Source of the DNA: JAYOEY01 sp038120295
GTDB taxonomy: Bacteria > Pseudomonadota > Alphaproteobacteria > MPNO01 > UBA2964
Length of the DNA stretch: 34,107 bases
Direction of reading: 5' to 3'
NCBI GenBank assembly: GCA_038120295.1
Contig: JAYOLL010000031.1
Coordinates: 1-34,107 of the forward strand
The notes beneath the pieces are model-generated. The model searched no databases and had not been told where the DNA came from. It worked only from the letters and a program-made list of their open reading frames with translations. The translations under genes were made by a program, and so were the position numbers. Shown piece by piece: positions 7,928 through 15,801 of the stretch. Each line of letters starts with the position of its first letter. The first letter of the stretch is position 1.

Positions 7928-9415
7928 ATGCAGATGCCCGAACCGGACAGTGCTGTGATTGCGCGTCGCGGCGACATTGTCGCCGCGCTGAGACGGATCG
8001 TGCCGGGCGAGGGCGTGATCGCGGAGGAGACCGCGCTGCGCGCCTATGAATGCGATGGGCTGACTGCCTATCGCCAGCTGCCGCTGATCGTTGTGCTGCC
8101 TGAAACGGTCGACCAGGTCGCCCGCGTTCTCCGCTATTGCCGGGAACACGGCGTCAAAATTGTGCCGCGCGGCGCCGGTACGTCGTTGTCGGGCGGCGCC
8201 CTGCCGCTGGCCGACGGAATCACGCTCGGGCTCGGCAAGTTCAACCGGATCCTCGAGATCGACTATCCCAACCGCTGTGTGGTGGCGCAGCCGGGCGTGA
8301 CCAATCTCGCGTTGACCCAGGCGGTGGAAGCCGACGGATTCTATTATGCGCCTGACCCGTCCAGCCAGATCGCCTGTACCATCGGCGGCAACGTGGCGGA
8401 GAACTCGGGCGGGGTGCATTGCCTCAAATACGGGCTGACGACCAATAACTTGCTCGGGCTTGAACTGGTGACAATGGAGGGCGAGATCATCCGCCTCGGG
8501 GGAAACCATCTCGATTCCGGCGGTTACGATCTGATGGGGGTTGTGACAGGGTCCGAGGGGCTGCTTGGCGTCATCACCGAGGTTACCGTGCGAATCCTGA
8601 CGAAACCGCCATCGCTGCGTGCGCTGCTTGTCGGGTTCGGTTCCAGCGAGGAGGCCGGCGCGTGCGTGTCGGCCATTATCGCCGCCGGCATCGTGCCTGG
8701 CGGGATGGAGATGATGGACCGCGCCGCCATTCACGCCGTCGAGGATTTCGTCCACGCGGGCTATCCGCTCGATGTCGAAGCGCTCCTGATCGTCGAGCTC
8801 GACGGGCCGGAAGCGGAGGTCGATCATCTGGTCGATCGCGTCCGGGATATCGCTTCGGAAAATGGCGCCGTATCGGTGCGCGCCAGCGAGAGCGAGGAGC
8901 AGCGGCTGCTGTTCTGGGCAGGGCGCAAGGCGGCCTTTCCCGCCGTTGGTCGTATTTCGCCCGACTATTACTGCATGGACGGCACCATCCCGCGCCATCG
9001 GCTGCCCGACATTTTGTCGCGGATTTCGGAGGCGTCGCAGCGCTACGGGCTGGGTGTCGCCAATGTATTTCATGCCGGTGACGGCAATCTGCACCCGCTG
9101 ATCCTGTATGATGCCAACCGGCCCGGCGAACTGGAAAAGGCAGAAGAGTTCGGCGCTGAAATCCTCACCCTGTGCGTCGAGATGGGCGGCGTGCTGACCG
9201 GAGAGCACGGCGTCGGCGTCGAGAAGCGCGACCTGATGGGAACCATGTTCAGCGAGATCGACCTGAAACAGCAGCAGCGCCTGAAATGCGCATTCGATCC
9301 TGCGCTGCTGCTCAATCCCGGCAAGGTTTTCCCGACCCTACATCGCTGCGCCGAGCTCGGCCGCGTGCATATCCATGGCGGGGAGACGCGCTTCCCCGAC
9401 CTGCCTCGGTTCTGA
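7928..9415 (+). CDS. glcD: Glycolate oxidase subunit GlcD (FAD-linked)
   Basis: FAD-binding catalytic subunit of glycolate dehydrogenase (glycolate to glyoxylate). 495 residues, close to E. coli GlcD. The PCMH-type FAD domain shows VPRGAGTSLSGGALPLADG (about 78-96), then IGGNVAENSGG and GSEGLLGVITEVTVRI. The C-terminal cap has the conserved NVFHAGDGNLHPLI and GVLTGEHGVGVEKRDLM. It is the first gene of glcDEF; glcE follows after 7 bases. No clear Shine-Dalgarno precedes the ATG. A D-lactate dehydrogenase of the same fold is the main alternative, but the glcE-glcF partners favour glycolate oxidase. Confidence 0.95.
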   Translation: MQMPEPDSAVIARRGDIVAALRRIVPGEGVIAEETALRAYECDGLTAYRQLPLIVVLPETVDQVARVLRYCREHGVKIVPRGAGTSLSGGALPLADGITLGLGKFNRILEIDYPNRCVVAQPGVTNLALTQAVEADGFYYAPDPSSQIACTIGGNVAENSGGVHCLKYGLTTNNLLGLELVTMEGEIIRLGGNHLDSGGYDLMGVVTGSEGLLGVITEVTVRILTKPPSLRALLVGFGSSEEAGACVSAIIAAGIVPGGMEMMDRAAIHAVEDFVHAGYPLDVEALLIVELDGPEAEVDHLVDRVRDIASENGAVSVRASESEEQRLLFWAGRKAAFPAVGRISPDYYCMDGTIPRHRLPDILSRISEASQRYGLGVANVFHAGDGNLHPLILYDANRPGELEKAEEFGAEILTLCVEMGGVLTGEHGVGVEKRDLMGTMFSEIDLKQQQRLKCAFDPALLLNPGKVFPTLHRCAELGRVHIHGGETRFPDLPRF

Positions 9416-9422
9416 GACCGAC

Positions 9423-10691
9423 ATGGCCGATACGATCCAGCCAGCAGACGAAAAGGGCGTGCAGGACGCGGTCGCCGCCGCACTTTCTGACGCAATGCCG
9501 CTCGAAATCGTCGGCGGCGGCACAAAGAGAACGCTTGGCCATCCCGTATCGGCATCCGGCATATTGTCGCTCTCCGCGCTGAGCGGGATCGTTTCCTACG
9601 AGCCCGAAGAACTCGTCATCACCGTAAGACCCGGCACAACGCTGGAAGAGGTCGAGGCGGCGCTGGCCGACAGAAACCAGTGCTTCGCTTTCGAGCCGCC
9701 GGACTGGCGCGGATTTCTGGGAAGCGACGGGCGACAGACGGTTGGGGGCGTTGTTGCGACCAACCAGTCGGGACCCCGGCGTTTGCGCGCCGGAGCAGCG
9801 CGCGATCATGTTCTCGGCGCGCGCATCGTAACCGGGCGGGCGGAGACCGTGAAGATCGGCGGAAAGGTGGTCAAGAATGTCACCGGCTACGATCTCTGCA
9901 AGCTGATCGCGGGGTCGTACGGCACGCTCGCCGTCATGACCGAAATCACCCTGAAGACCCTGCCTGCCGGGGAGAAAACGCGCACCGTTCTGCTGTTCGG
10001 GCAGGATCATGCCGCGGCGCAGGCGGCCATGACCGAAGCGCTGCATAGTCCGAACGATATCTCGGCGGCAGCGTATGTGCCGGAAGCCATCGCGGGACGA
10101 TCGGGCGTCGGTTACGTCGCGAATTCGAACGCTGCCGTGACCGCGGTTCGCGTCGAAGGCCCCGAACCATCCGTCGCTGCACGCTGCGCTGCGTTGCGCG
10201 ACCTGCTGGGCAGGCATGGGGATGTCGAGGAACTTCATTTTCACAACTCGCGAAAATTCTGGGCGGAGGCCGGCGACGTCTCCGCGTTTGCGGATGGTAG
10301 CGACCCGGTCTGGCGTCTTTCCATACCGCCTGCCTCGGCGCCCGGAACGGTCGCCCGCATCGCCGCTGATATCGATTGCGATTTCTTCGCCGACTGGGGC
10401 GGCGGCCTGGTCTGGCTGAAGCCGAGAGGCGCCGCTGAAGACGCAGGAGCTTCGACCGTCCGCAACGCCATTGCCGACACGGGCGGCCACGCCACCCTGA
10501 TCCGCGCGTCGGAGGAGCTGCGCCGCCAGGTCCCTGTTTTCCAGCCGCAACCGGCGGCGCTTGGCGCACTCTCCGCCCGCATCAGGGACGGGTACGATCC
10601 GGTGCATATTCTCAATCCGGGCCGCATGTCGCTGCAGACGACCCTGCAGACGACGCTGCCAACGACGGTGCGAACGGGCGAGGGGGGCTGA
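9423..10691 (+). CDS. glcE: Glycolate oxidase subunit GlcE (FAD-binding)
   Basis: Second FAD-domain subunit of glycolate oxidase, 422 residues (E. coli about 350). The FAD half shows EIVGGGTKRTLG, LVITVRPGTTLEEVEAAL, GGVVATNQSGPRRLRAGAARD and GKVVKNVTGYDLCKLIAGSYGTL, all typical of GlcE. The start is the ATG at 9423, since the longer frame to 9375 overlaps glcD and has no ribosome site. The C-terminus after the usual NPGRM is extended by LQTTLQTTLPTTVRTGEGG, encoded by a degenerate 12-bp tandem repeat. glcF starts 2 bases after the stop. Confidence 0.95.
   Translation: MADTIQPADEKGVQDAVAAALSDAMPLEIVGGGTKRTLGHPVSASGILSLSALSGIVSYEPEELVITVRPGTTLEEVEAALADRNQCFAFEPPDWRGFLGSDGRQTVGGVVATNQSGPRRLRAGAARDHVLGARIVTGRAETVKIGGKVVKNVTGYDLCKLIAGSYGTLAVMTEITLKTLPAGEKTRTVLLFGQDHAAAQAAMTEALHSPNDISAAAYVPEAIAGRSGVGYVANSNAAVTAVRVEGPEPSVAARCAALRDLLGRHGDVEELHFHNSRKFWAEAGDVSAFADGSDPVWRLSIPPASAPGTVARIAADIDCDFFADWGGGLVWLKPRGAAEDAGASTVRNAIADTGGHATLIRASEELRRQVPVFQPQPAALGALSARIRDGYDPVHILNPGRMSLQTTLQTTLPTTVRTGEGG
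10632..10679 (+). repeat. Four imperfect 12-bp tandem repeats in the glcE tail
   Basis: CTGCAGACGACC, CTGCAGACGACG, CTGCCAACGACG and GTGCGAACGGGC lie end to end and encode LQTT, LQTT, LPTT, VRTG. The unit resembles the start of glcF just downstream (TTGCAGACGCGC at 10694), so it may derive from duplication of that start region. Confidence 0.8.
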
Positions 10692-10693
10692 CG

Positions 10694-11989
10694 TTGCAGA
10701 CGCGCTTTTCCCCCGAACAGCTCGCCGATCCCGACATTGCGGAAGCCAATGATATTCTCCGCGCCTGTGTTCATTGCGGGTTCTGCACGGCGACCTGCCC
10801 GACCTATTTATTGACAGGCGACGAGCTCGACAGTCCGCGCGGACGGATCTACCAGATCAAGGACATGCTGGAGGCCGACCGGCCGCCCAGCGCGTCGGAA
10901 GTCACCCATATCGACCGCTGCCTGTCCTGCCTGTCCTGCATGACGACCTGCCCGTCCGGCGTCCATTACATGCATCTGGTCGATCACGCGCGCACCCATA
11001 TCGAGCGGCGCTGGGTCCGGCCGCTGCGCGACCGGTTCCTGCGATCGATGCTAGGGCGCGTTCTTCCCGGCCCACGGCTTGCCGATCGTATCCTGGGCCT
11101 GGCGCGGTTGGGCGCGCCTCTGGTGCGTGTAATGCCGGGACCGGTCAGACGAATGATCGCGCTGGCGGCCGACTGCCGGACCGGAGCGGACATTCTGTCG
11201 CCTGGCGTCTATCCCGCGGAGGGCGAACGGCGCTACCGGGTCGCCCTGATGACGGGCTGCATCCAGCAGGCGATCGATGCGAACATCAACGCCGCCTCTG
11301 TCCGGCTCCTGCGGCGGCACGGCTGCGAGGTTCATGTGGCCGCGGGTGCGGGATGCTGCGGGTCGGTCAACCATCATCTGGGGCAAGAACGGGCTGCCCG
11401 CAGCCTGGCGGAAGCGAATATACGGGCCTGGACCTCTATCCCCGACGGTATCGACGCGGTGGTCGTAAATGCGTCCGGCTGCGGGACCGTGGTCAAGGAT
11501 TACGGGTATATGTTCCGAAACGACCCGGCGCTGGCGGATACGGCGCGGTCGGTCTCGGACAGGACGCGCGATATCTGCGAATTTCTGGACGAGACAGGGC
11601 TGACTGAGGCCACCGGCGACGCGACGGCCCGGGTCGCCTACCAGTCTGCCTGCTCCATGCAGCATGGCCAGAAACTCACGCGTCAGCCCGTCGATCTGCT
11701 GCGCAGGGCCGGGTTCGAAGTCGTCGAGCCGCGCGATGCGCATCTTTGCTGCGGTTCGGCGGGTACCTATAATATCCGTCAGGGAGAAATGGCCGACAGG
11801 TTGCGTGCGCAGAAGCTCGCCGCACTGAAGGCGCTGGCGCCAGACTATGTGGCGAGCGGCAATATAGGTTGCATGGTCCAGCTTCGGTCAGGTCTGGAGG
11901 CTCCCGTTCTGCATACCGTGGAGTTGCTGGACTGGGCGACGGGTGGGCCGAAGCCCGATGCCGTTGAACCGGAGGGTAAACGGACATGA
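10694..11989 (+). CDS. glcF: Glycolate oxidase iron-sulfur subunit GlcF
   Basis: Electron-transfer subunit (431 residues) passing electrons from the GlcD/E flavins to the membrane quinone pool. Two [4Fe-4S] motifs are seen: CVHCGFCTATCP (Cys25, 28, 31, 35) and CLSCLSCMTTCP (Cys76, 79, 82, 86). Two CCG-type motifs follow: GCCGSVNHHLGQ near residue 218 and LCCGSAGTYN near residue 353. Start is TTG at 10694, giving MQTRFSPEQLADPDIAEAN, which matches the usual family N-terminus; GAGGGGG lies upstream. The stop overlaps the next gene's ATG by four bases. Confidence 0.96.
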   Translation: MQTRFSPEQLADPDIAEANDILRACVHCGFCTATCPTYLLTGDELDSPRGRIYQIKDMLEADRPPSASEVTHIDRCLSCLSCMTTCPSGVHYMHLVDHARTHIERRWVRPLRDRFLRSMLGRVLPGPRLADRILGLARLGAPLVRVMPGPVRRMIALAADCRTGADILSPGVYPAEGERRYRVALMTGCIQQAIDANINAASVRLLRRHGCEVHVAAGAGCCGSVNHHLGQERAARSLAEANIRAWTSIPDGIDAVVVNASGCGTVVKDYGYMFRNDPALADTARSVSDRTRDICEFLDETGLTEATGDATARVAYQSACSMQHGQKLTRQPVDLLRRAGFEVVEPRDAHLCCGSAGTYNIRQGEMADRLRAQKLAALKALAPDYVASGNIGCMVQLRSGLEAPVLHTVELLDWATGGPKPDAVEPEGKRT

Positions 11990-12540
11990 AGAATTTCATG
12001 GCCTGGATGGCGACGGCGGCGACGCTGAATTTCGCTGCGCCCGTGGTAGCCGGGCAGAACGATCCGCGGCTCAACGATCTGTTTGCGGCGCTCAAGGCTG
12101 CCGCCAGTGAAAAGGAGGCCGCGCCGATCGAAGCGCGAATCTGGGCGATCTGGACGGAGTCCGGCATCGAGGATATCGACCGGCTCATGGCGCTTGGCAT
12201 CGCTGCAATGGGAATCCGCGATTTTCGCACTGCCGAGTCGGTTTTCACCGCCATCGTCCGACAGGCGCCCGATTTCGCCGAGGGCTGGAACAAGCGGGCG
12301 ACGCTCTACTACATGATGGGCAAGATGGAGAAATCCGCGGCCGATGTCGACAGGGTGCTGTCGCTGGAGCCGCGCCATTTCGGTGCGCTCTCAGGGCTGG
12401 GGCTGATCCGGCTGGCGGAGGAAAACGAGAGGGAAGCGCTGAAAGCGTTCGAGCGCGGGCTCGCCATTCATCCCAACATGGCGGGCGCGACGACCTATAT
12501 CCGCAAGCTGAAGCTCAAGCTGCTGGGGCGCGGGATCTGA
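11986..12540 (+). CDS. Exported TPR-repeat protein, last gene of the glc operon
   Basis: 184 residues. The N-terminus MKNFMAWMATAATLNFAAPVVAGQN is a probable Sec signal peptide cleaved after Ala-Gly or nearby. The rest is helical with about three tetratricopeptide units: DFRTAESVFTAIVRQAPDFAEGW, KMEKSAADVDRVLSLEPRHFGAL and EREALKAFERGLAIHPN. TPR proteins are protein-binding scaffolds; no catalytic residues are expected. Its ATG overlaps the glcF stop (ATGA), so it is translated with the glycolate oxidase genes. A direct role in glycolate oxidation is not known. It converges on the PEP-CTERM gene with three bases between. Confidence 0.75.
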   Translation: MKNFMAWMATAATLNFAAPVVAGQNDPRLNDLFAALKAAASEKEAAPIEARIWAIWTESGIEDIDRLMALGIAAMGIRDFRTAESVFTAIVRQAPDFAEGWNKRATLYYMMGKMEKSAADVDRVLSLEPRHFGALSGLGLIRLAEENEREALKAFERGLAIHPNMAGATTYIRKLKLKLLGRGI

Positions 12541-12543
12541 CGT

Positions 12544-13488
12544 TCAGGCCGCCATGCGTCGCCGGCGGGCGACGCCCATGACGACGAGCCCTGACAGGAC
12601 GATCAGGATCCCATTCGGCTCCGCAATTCCGACGACGACATCGGCCTGGGTGACCTGCAGGAACAGCGACGTGCCGCCGAGGCTGTTGGCGCCGAAGAAC
12701 TGCACGAAATCCAGCCCGACCAGGTTTACGGTCAGATTGTCGAAGAACCCGTTGGTGAACGCGCCGGTATCCAGCTGGATGACCTCGAAGGTCTGGCCGA
12801 TTGTAAGGGTCGAGGCAAAGCCGGCGTCGGCGATGACATCGATATCGCCGGACAGGTCCGCGTCGCCGTTGAGGATGGTCAGCAGATCGTGGCTGACGCC
12901 GGCGACCGCGCCGAACAGTTCGAACTCGAAGGATGCGGTAGCGGACTGAACGTAATCGCCGTCGGTCAGCGTCAGGTGCCCCGGCGAATTGCCGACCGCC
13001 ATGGTACCGCCGATATTGTTGAAGGCGTGCACACCCGCGCCGTTAAAATCGACCGTGCCGCTGCCGCCGAATCGCCCGCCCTGAAGCTCAACCGTGCTGT
13101 TGAATCCGGCGGTCGTCATGATGCCGTTCACGGTCGTCTGGCCGCCTGTCTGGACGTAATTGCCCGAAATGATATCGGCCCGGCTTCCCGACTGGATATC
13201 GACCAGCCCGCCCGCCTGTGTGAACTGGTCGCTGGCGCCGTTGATATCGAGCCCGGCGGCGCCGGAGGCGCGCAGCGTTCCCTGGTTGATAAAGCCGGGC
13301 GTGCCGCCGTCGATGACGATCTCGTTGGTTGCGCCTGTGGCATCGATGGTGCCGGTGTTGATCATGCCGCCTGAATTCTGAAGCAGGCTCCCGGCGCCTC
13401 GAATGGTCTGGTTTGCGCTGATGGTCAGAACGCTTGTCAGCGCGCCGGCACCCGATGAAGAGAAGAAATTCTGGGCGCTGTCGGTCAT
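12544..13488 (-). CDS. C-terminal part with PEP-CTERM sorting signal
   Basis: Same protein downstream of the indels. The frame is open from about 14005, but its first start codon is the ATG at 13488 (314 residues), which lies inside a repeat (EIVMTDS) and has no ribosome site, so independent expression is unlikely. The last 110 residues form a module (VSHDLLTILNGDADLSGDID, then LTIGQTFEVIQ) typical of the segment before the anchor. The end is AEPNGILIVLSGLVVMGVA followed by RRRR: a PEP-like motif, one hydrophobic helix and a basic cluster, as exosortase substrates have. The motif is AEP rather than the usual PEP. Confidence 0.7.
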   Translation of the reverse strand: MTDSAQNFFSSSGAGALTSVLTISANQTIRGAGSLLQNSGGMINTGTIDATGATNEIVIDGGTPGFINQGTLRASGAAGLDINGASDQFTQAGGLVDIQSGSRADIISGNYVQTGGQTTVNGIMTTAGFNSTVELQGGRFGGSGTVDFNGAGVHAFNNIGGTMAVGNSPGHLTLTDGDYVQSATASFEFELFGAVAGVSHDLLTILNGDADLSGDIDVIADAGFASTLTIGQTFEVIQLDTGAFTNGFFDNLTVNLVGLDFVQFFGANSLGGTSLFLQVTQADVVVGIAEPNGILIVLSGLVVMGVARRRRMAA

Positions 13489-13584
13489 GACGATCTCGCC
13501 GGTTCCGGCGATCGTCTGGCTGCCATCGAAGCTTATGACGGTCGAGCTGCCTGTAGCGTTGAGCTCCCATGTGCCGTTATTGGT

Positions 13585-14103
13585 GATGCCGTTCCGGATT
13601 TCCGTATCGTTGCCGTTGCCCTGAACCAGGTTTGTGCCGGCCGCGACGGTGATGTTCTCGAGGTCCAGCGATGTGCCGCCGCCCAGCGCCTCGACGATGC
13701 CGCTACCCGCCGACGTGTCCAGCGTGCCGCCACGCAGGGTTACGCCATTGTTGAGCCGGATGTTGCCGCTGCCGGTCGATTCGATCGTCGTATTGTTCTG
13801 GTAAGTGCCGATACTGAGCGAAAGACCGCCCGCACCCTCGGTGCGCAGGACGGCATTATTGACGAAGTTCGCCCCGCCGCCGGCATCGGCTGTTCCCGGA
13901 TCGAGCTGGAGCGTGGTGCTGCCCTGCTGCAGGATGGTCCCGTTATTGACGAACCCGCCGAAATTCTGCTGGATCTGACCGGCGCCGCGGATCGTCTGTC
14001 CGACATCACGATTTCGCCGGTTCCGGAGATTGTCTGGCTACCATCGAAGCTTATGACGGTAGAACTGCCTGTCGCGTTGAGCTCCCATGTGCCGTTATTT
14101 GGT
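13585..14103 (-). repeat. Second repeat unit, 519 bp, with +1 and -79 indels
   Basis: Same landmarks as the unit at 14104-14700, but spanning 519 bp. 597 minus 79 plus 1 is exactly 519, so these two events explain the whole length difference. The missing part corresponds to 14518-14596 in the intact unit. The extra base is in TTT at 14098-14100. Confidence 0.8.
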
Positions 14104-15624
14104 GATGCCGTTCCGGATCTCGGTATCGAAGCCGTTACCCTGAACCAGGTTGGTTCCGGCGGTAACGGTGACCCCTTCGAGATCGAGCAGGGTTGCTGCG
14201 CCGTTCGCCCTGATGACGCCCGCGCCGCCGGACGAATCCAGCGACCCGCCCTGAATCGTGACGCCGCTGTTAAGCCGGATATCTCCCGTACCCACAGTCT
14301 CGATCGAGGTGTTGTTGTCGTATATGCCGGCATTGAGCCGGAGGCCGCCCGCTCCTTCGGTTCGAAGGATGCCGTTATTCACGAAATACGCCCCCAGGCC
14401 GGCATCGGCCCCGCCAGGATCGAGGACCATTTCAACGGTGCCCTGCTGCCGTACCGTACCGTTATTGACGAACCCGCCGAAATTTTCCTGGATCCTCCCG
14501 GCGCCGCGGATCGTCTGGCTGCTATCCAGTGTGACGACGACGTCGCCCGTTGCTTCGCCGCCAAAACCGTTGACGCTCAGGACGTTGTTGAAGCTGTTCG
14601 ACATCACGATTTCGCCGGTTCCGGTGATCGTCTGGCTGCCCTCCACCGTAATCCGCGTATCATTTCCCGCGTCATTCAGGTTCCAGGTGCCGTTATTGAC
14701 GATGCCGCTGCGGATCCGGCTGTCAGCGCCGGTTGCCTGAACCAGATTGGAGCCGTTTGTCACCGTGACACCGTCGAGGATCGGGCCGCCAGAGGCGGTG
14801 CGGATCTCGCCTCCGGCCGTTGTTGTCAGATCTCCGCCTACAATCTCAACCGCGCTGCTGTTCAGCTGCACGACCGACCCCGCGCCATCGGCGCGGATTG
14901 TGCCGCCGGTGTTGGTATAGGTCGCGGTGTTGAGATTCATCGTTGCGCCGGCGGTGGCCTGCAGCGTGCCGCCGCTGTTGTCGAAACCGCCGGCGCCTGG
15001 ATCGATGGTGAGCGCGCTGCCGGCGTTGTTGGCGATCACCTGGCCCTGATTGACGAACCCGCCGCTATTGATGAGCAGCGATCCGGACCCCTGAATGGTG
15101 TGGCCCGCCGCCTGGGTGATGATATCGCCGGCCCCCAGCGTGCGGATCGAGTTGTTGACATTGCTGCCCAGGGTAATCGTGCCCGTGCCGTTGATCGCGC
15201 TGGGGCCCGAGAAGTTCAGAATAACCGTGCTGCCTGTCGAGTTCAGATTGACGGCGCCGTCGTTGTTCAGCGTACCGGTCGCCAGCGTCATGGAATTTCC
15301 GTTGTTGAAATTCACCGTGTCGCCGCCGGAAACGCCCAGCGAATCGATCGTGACATTGGCATTCAGGTTAGCGGTCGATGCACCGGCTCCGCCGTTGTCG
15401 ATCAGGACGCCGAACGTGTCGTTGACGTCATTGTTCGGAAATGTCGCAGTCGTGGGGGCTGAGCTGAACGACCAGTTGCCGCCATCGTTCCAGTTCCCCG
15501 TCGTGCCGCTCGACCAGGTCGCCGTAATTGCTGCGCCCCAGGCTGCCGGCGCACAGGCGATCACCGCCGCAATGGCTGTAGCTGCACCCCAGTTCCGTAC
15601 ACGACCGCTGTATTTCACCGTCAT
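14095..15624 (-). CDS. N-terminal part of the PEP-CTERM repeat protein
   Basis: 509 codons up to the frameshift stop. The N-terminus has a basic start and hydrophobic core (TAIAAVIACAPAAWGAA) with likely cleavage after AWG-A. It is followed by ATWSSGTTGNWNDGGNWS, a Trp/Asn-rich module common at the start of PEP-CTERM and autotransporter-like proteins, then beta-strand repeats with recurring NNGTW, GTGEIVMS, QTIRGAGRIQ and LRTEGAGGL. If the frameshift is real, a secreted product of this size lacks the C-terminal sorting signal and would not be anchored. The start lies behind the sigma-54-type promoter at 15691-15707. Confidence 0.75.
   Translation of the reverse strand: MTVKYSGRVRNWGAATAIAAVIACAPAAWGAAITATWSSGTTGNWNDGGNWSFSSAPTTATFPNNDVNDTFGVLIDNGGAGASTANLNANVTIDSLGVSGGDTVNFNNGNSMTLATGTLNNDGAVNLNSTGSTVILNFSGPSAINGTGTITLGSNVNNSIRTLGAGDIITQAAGHTIQGSGSLLINSGGFVNQGQVIANNAGSALTIDPGAGGFDNSGGTLQATAGATMNLNTATYTNTGGTIRADGAGSVVQLNSSAVEIVGGDLTTTAGGEIRTASGGPILDGVTVTNGSNLVQATGADSRIRSGIVNNGTWNLNDAGNDTRITVEGSQTITGTGEIVMSNSFNNVLSVNGFGGEATGDVVVTLDSSQTIRGAGRIQENFGGFVNNGTVRQQGTVEMVLDPGGADAGLGAYFVNNGILRTEGAGGLRLNAGIYDNNTSIETVGTGDIRLNSGVTIQGGSLDSSGGAGVIRANGAATLLDLEGVTVTAGTNLVQGNGFDTEIRNGITK
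14104..14700 (-). repeat. Intact 597-bp (199-codon) repeat unit of the PEP-CTERM gene
   Basis: Measured from one GATGCC landmark (14701) to the next (14104), the unit is exactly 199 codons and stays in frame. It encodes the ordered landmarks NNGTW, GTGEIVMS, QTIRGAG, FGGFVNNGT, DPGGADAG, LRTEGAGGL and GTNLVQG. Boundaries are arbitrary within the repeat. Confidence 0.8.
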
Positions 15625-15690
15625 TTTTCGTCCTGTCCCGGCATCACGCGGAAAACGTGAATTCCTCTCTCCCGTTAAGACTATATTGAC

Positions 15691-15707
15691 TGCAAGATTC
15701 AGGCCAA
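15691..15707 (-). promoter_or_regulatory. Sigma-54 (RpoN) -24/-12 promoter of the PEP-CTERM gene
   Basis: Minus strand TTGGCCTGAATCTTGCA fits the consensus YTGGCACGRNNNTTGCW at all specified positions except two (AC to CT), with the required GG-N10-GC spacing. It lies 66 bp upstream of the ATG at 15624, giving a leader of about 55 bases. PEP-CTERM genes in several bacteria are controlled by RpoN with the PrsK/PrsR system, so the type of promoter fits the gene. Confidence 0.75.
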
Positions 15708-15714
15708 TTTCCTT

Positions 15715-15737
15715 AAATTATTTTATTTCAATAATTT
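15715..15737. promoter_or_regulatory. AT-rich palindrome upstream of the sigma-54 promoter
   Basis: AAATTATT (15715-15722) and AATAATTT (15730-15737) form a perfect 8-bp inverted repeat around seven bases, starting just upstream of the -24 element in the most AT-rich stretch of the window. It could be a regulator or IHF-type bending site, or mark the end of the pyk transcript. It is close to the promoter for a typical enhancer site. Confidence 0.4.
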
Positions 15738-15801
15738 AGAAAGCAGCGGCATATACGGATGCGAAAAAGTGTAAAGCTGGCCGACACCATTTTGGGCAAA
15801 T

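Larger units (their letters stand above)
12544..15624 (-). pseudogene. Repeat-rich PEP-CTERM surface protein gene broken by two compensating indels
   Basis: About 1,000 codons if read through: signal peptide, long Gly/Asn/Thr-rich beta-helix-like repeats, and a C-terminal PEP-CTERM sorting signal. The frame breaks at 14098-14100, where a third T turns the conserved ACC-AAT-AAC (Thr-Asn-Asn) into ACC-AAA-TAA. It returns to the original frame at 13996-13998, where a copy of the repeat has lost exactly 79 bp between two CAG triplets. Only about 100 bases are read in the wrong frame. The net change is -78, a multiple of three. It may be a decayed gene, a variable surface protein or an assembly error in near-identical repeats. 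The exosortase and its partners are not in the window. Confidence 0.75.

Noticed and set aside
12544..13488. C-terminal PEP-CTERM fragment as an independent gene
   Set aside because: Its ATG is inside a repeat, has no ribosome site and would yield a protein with no signal peptide.
13585..15300. CRISPR-like array suggested by repeated blocks
   Set aside because: The repeats are about 600 bp, coding and in frame, with no short uniform spacers.
14053..15462. 469-codon open frame on the plus strand across the repeat gene
   Set aside because: It is antisense to the PEP-CTERM gene. The translation has no family features, and the minus frame has a signal peptide, regular repeats and a sorting signal.
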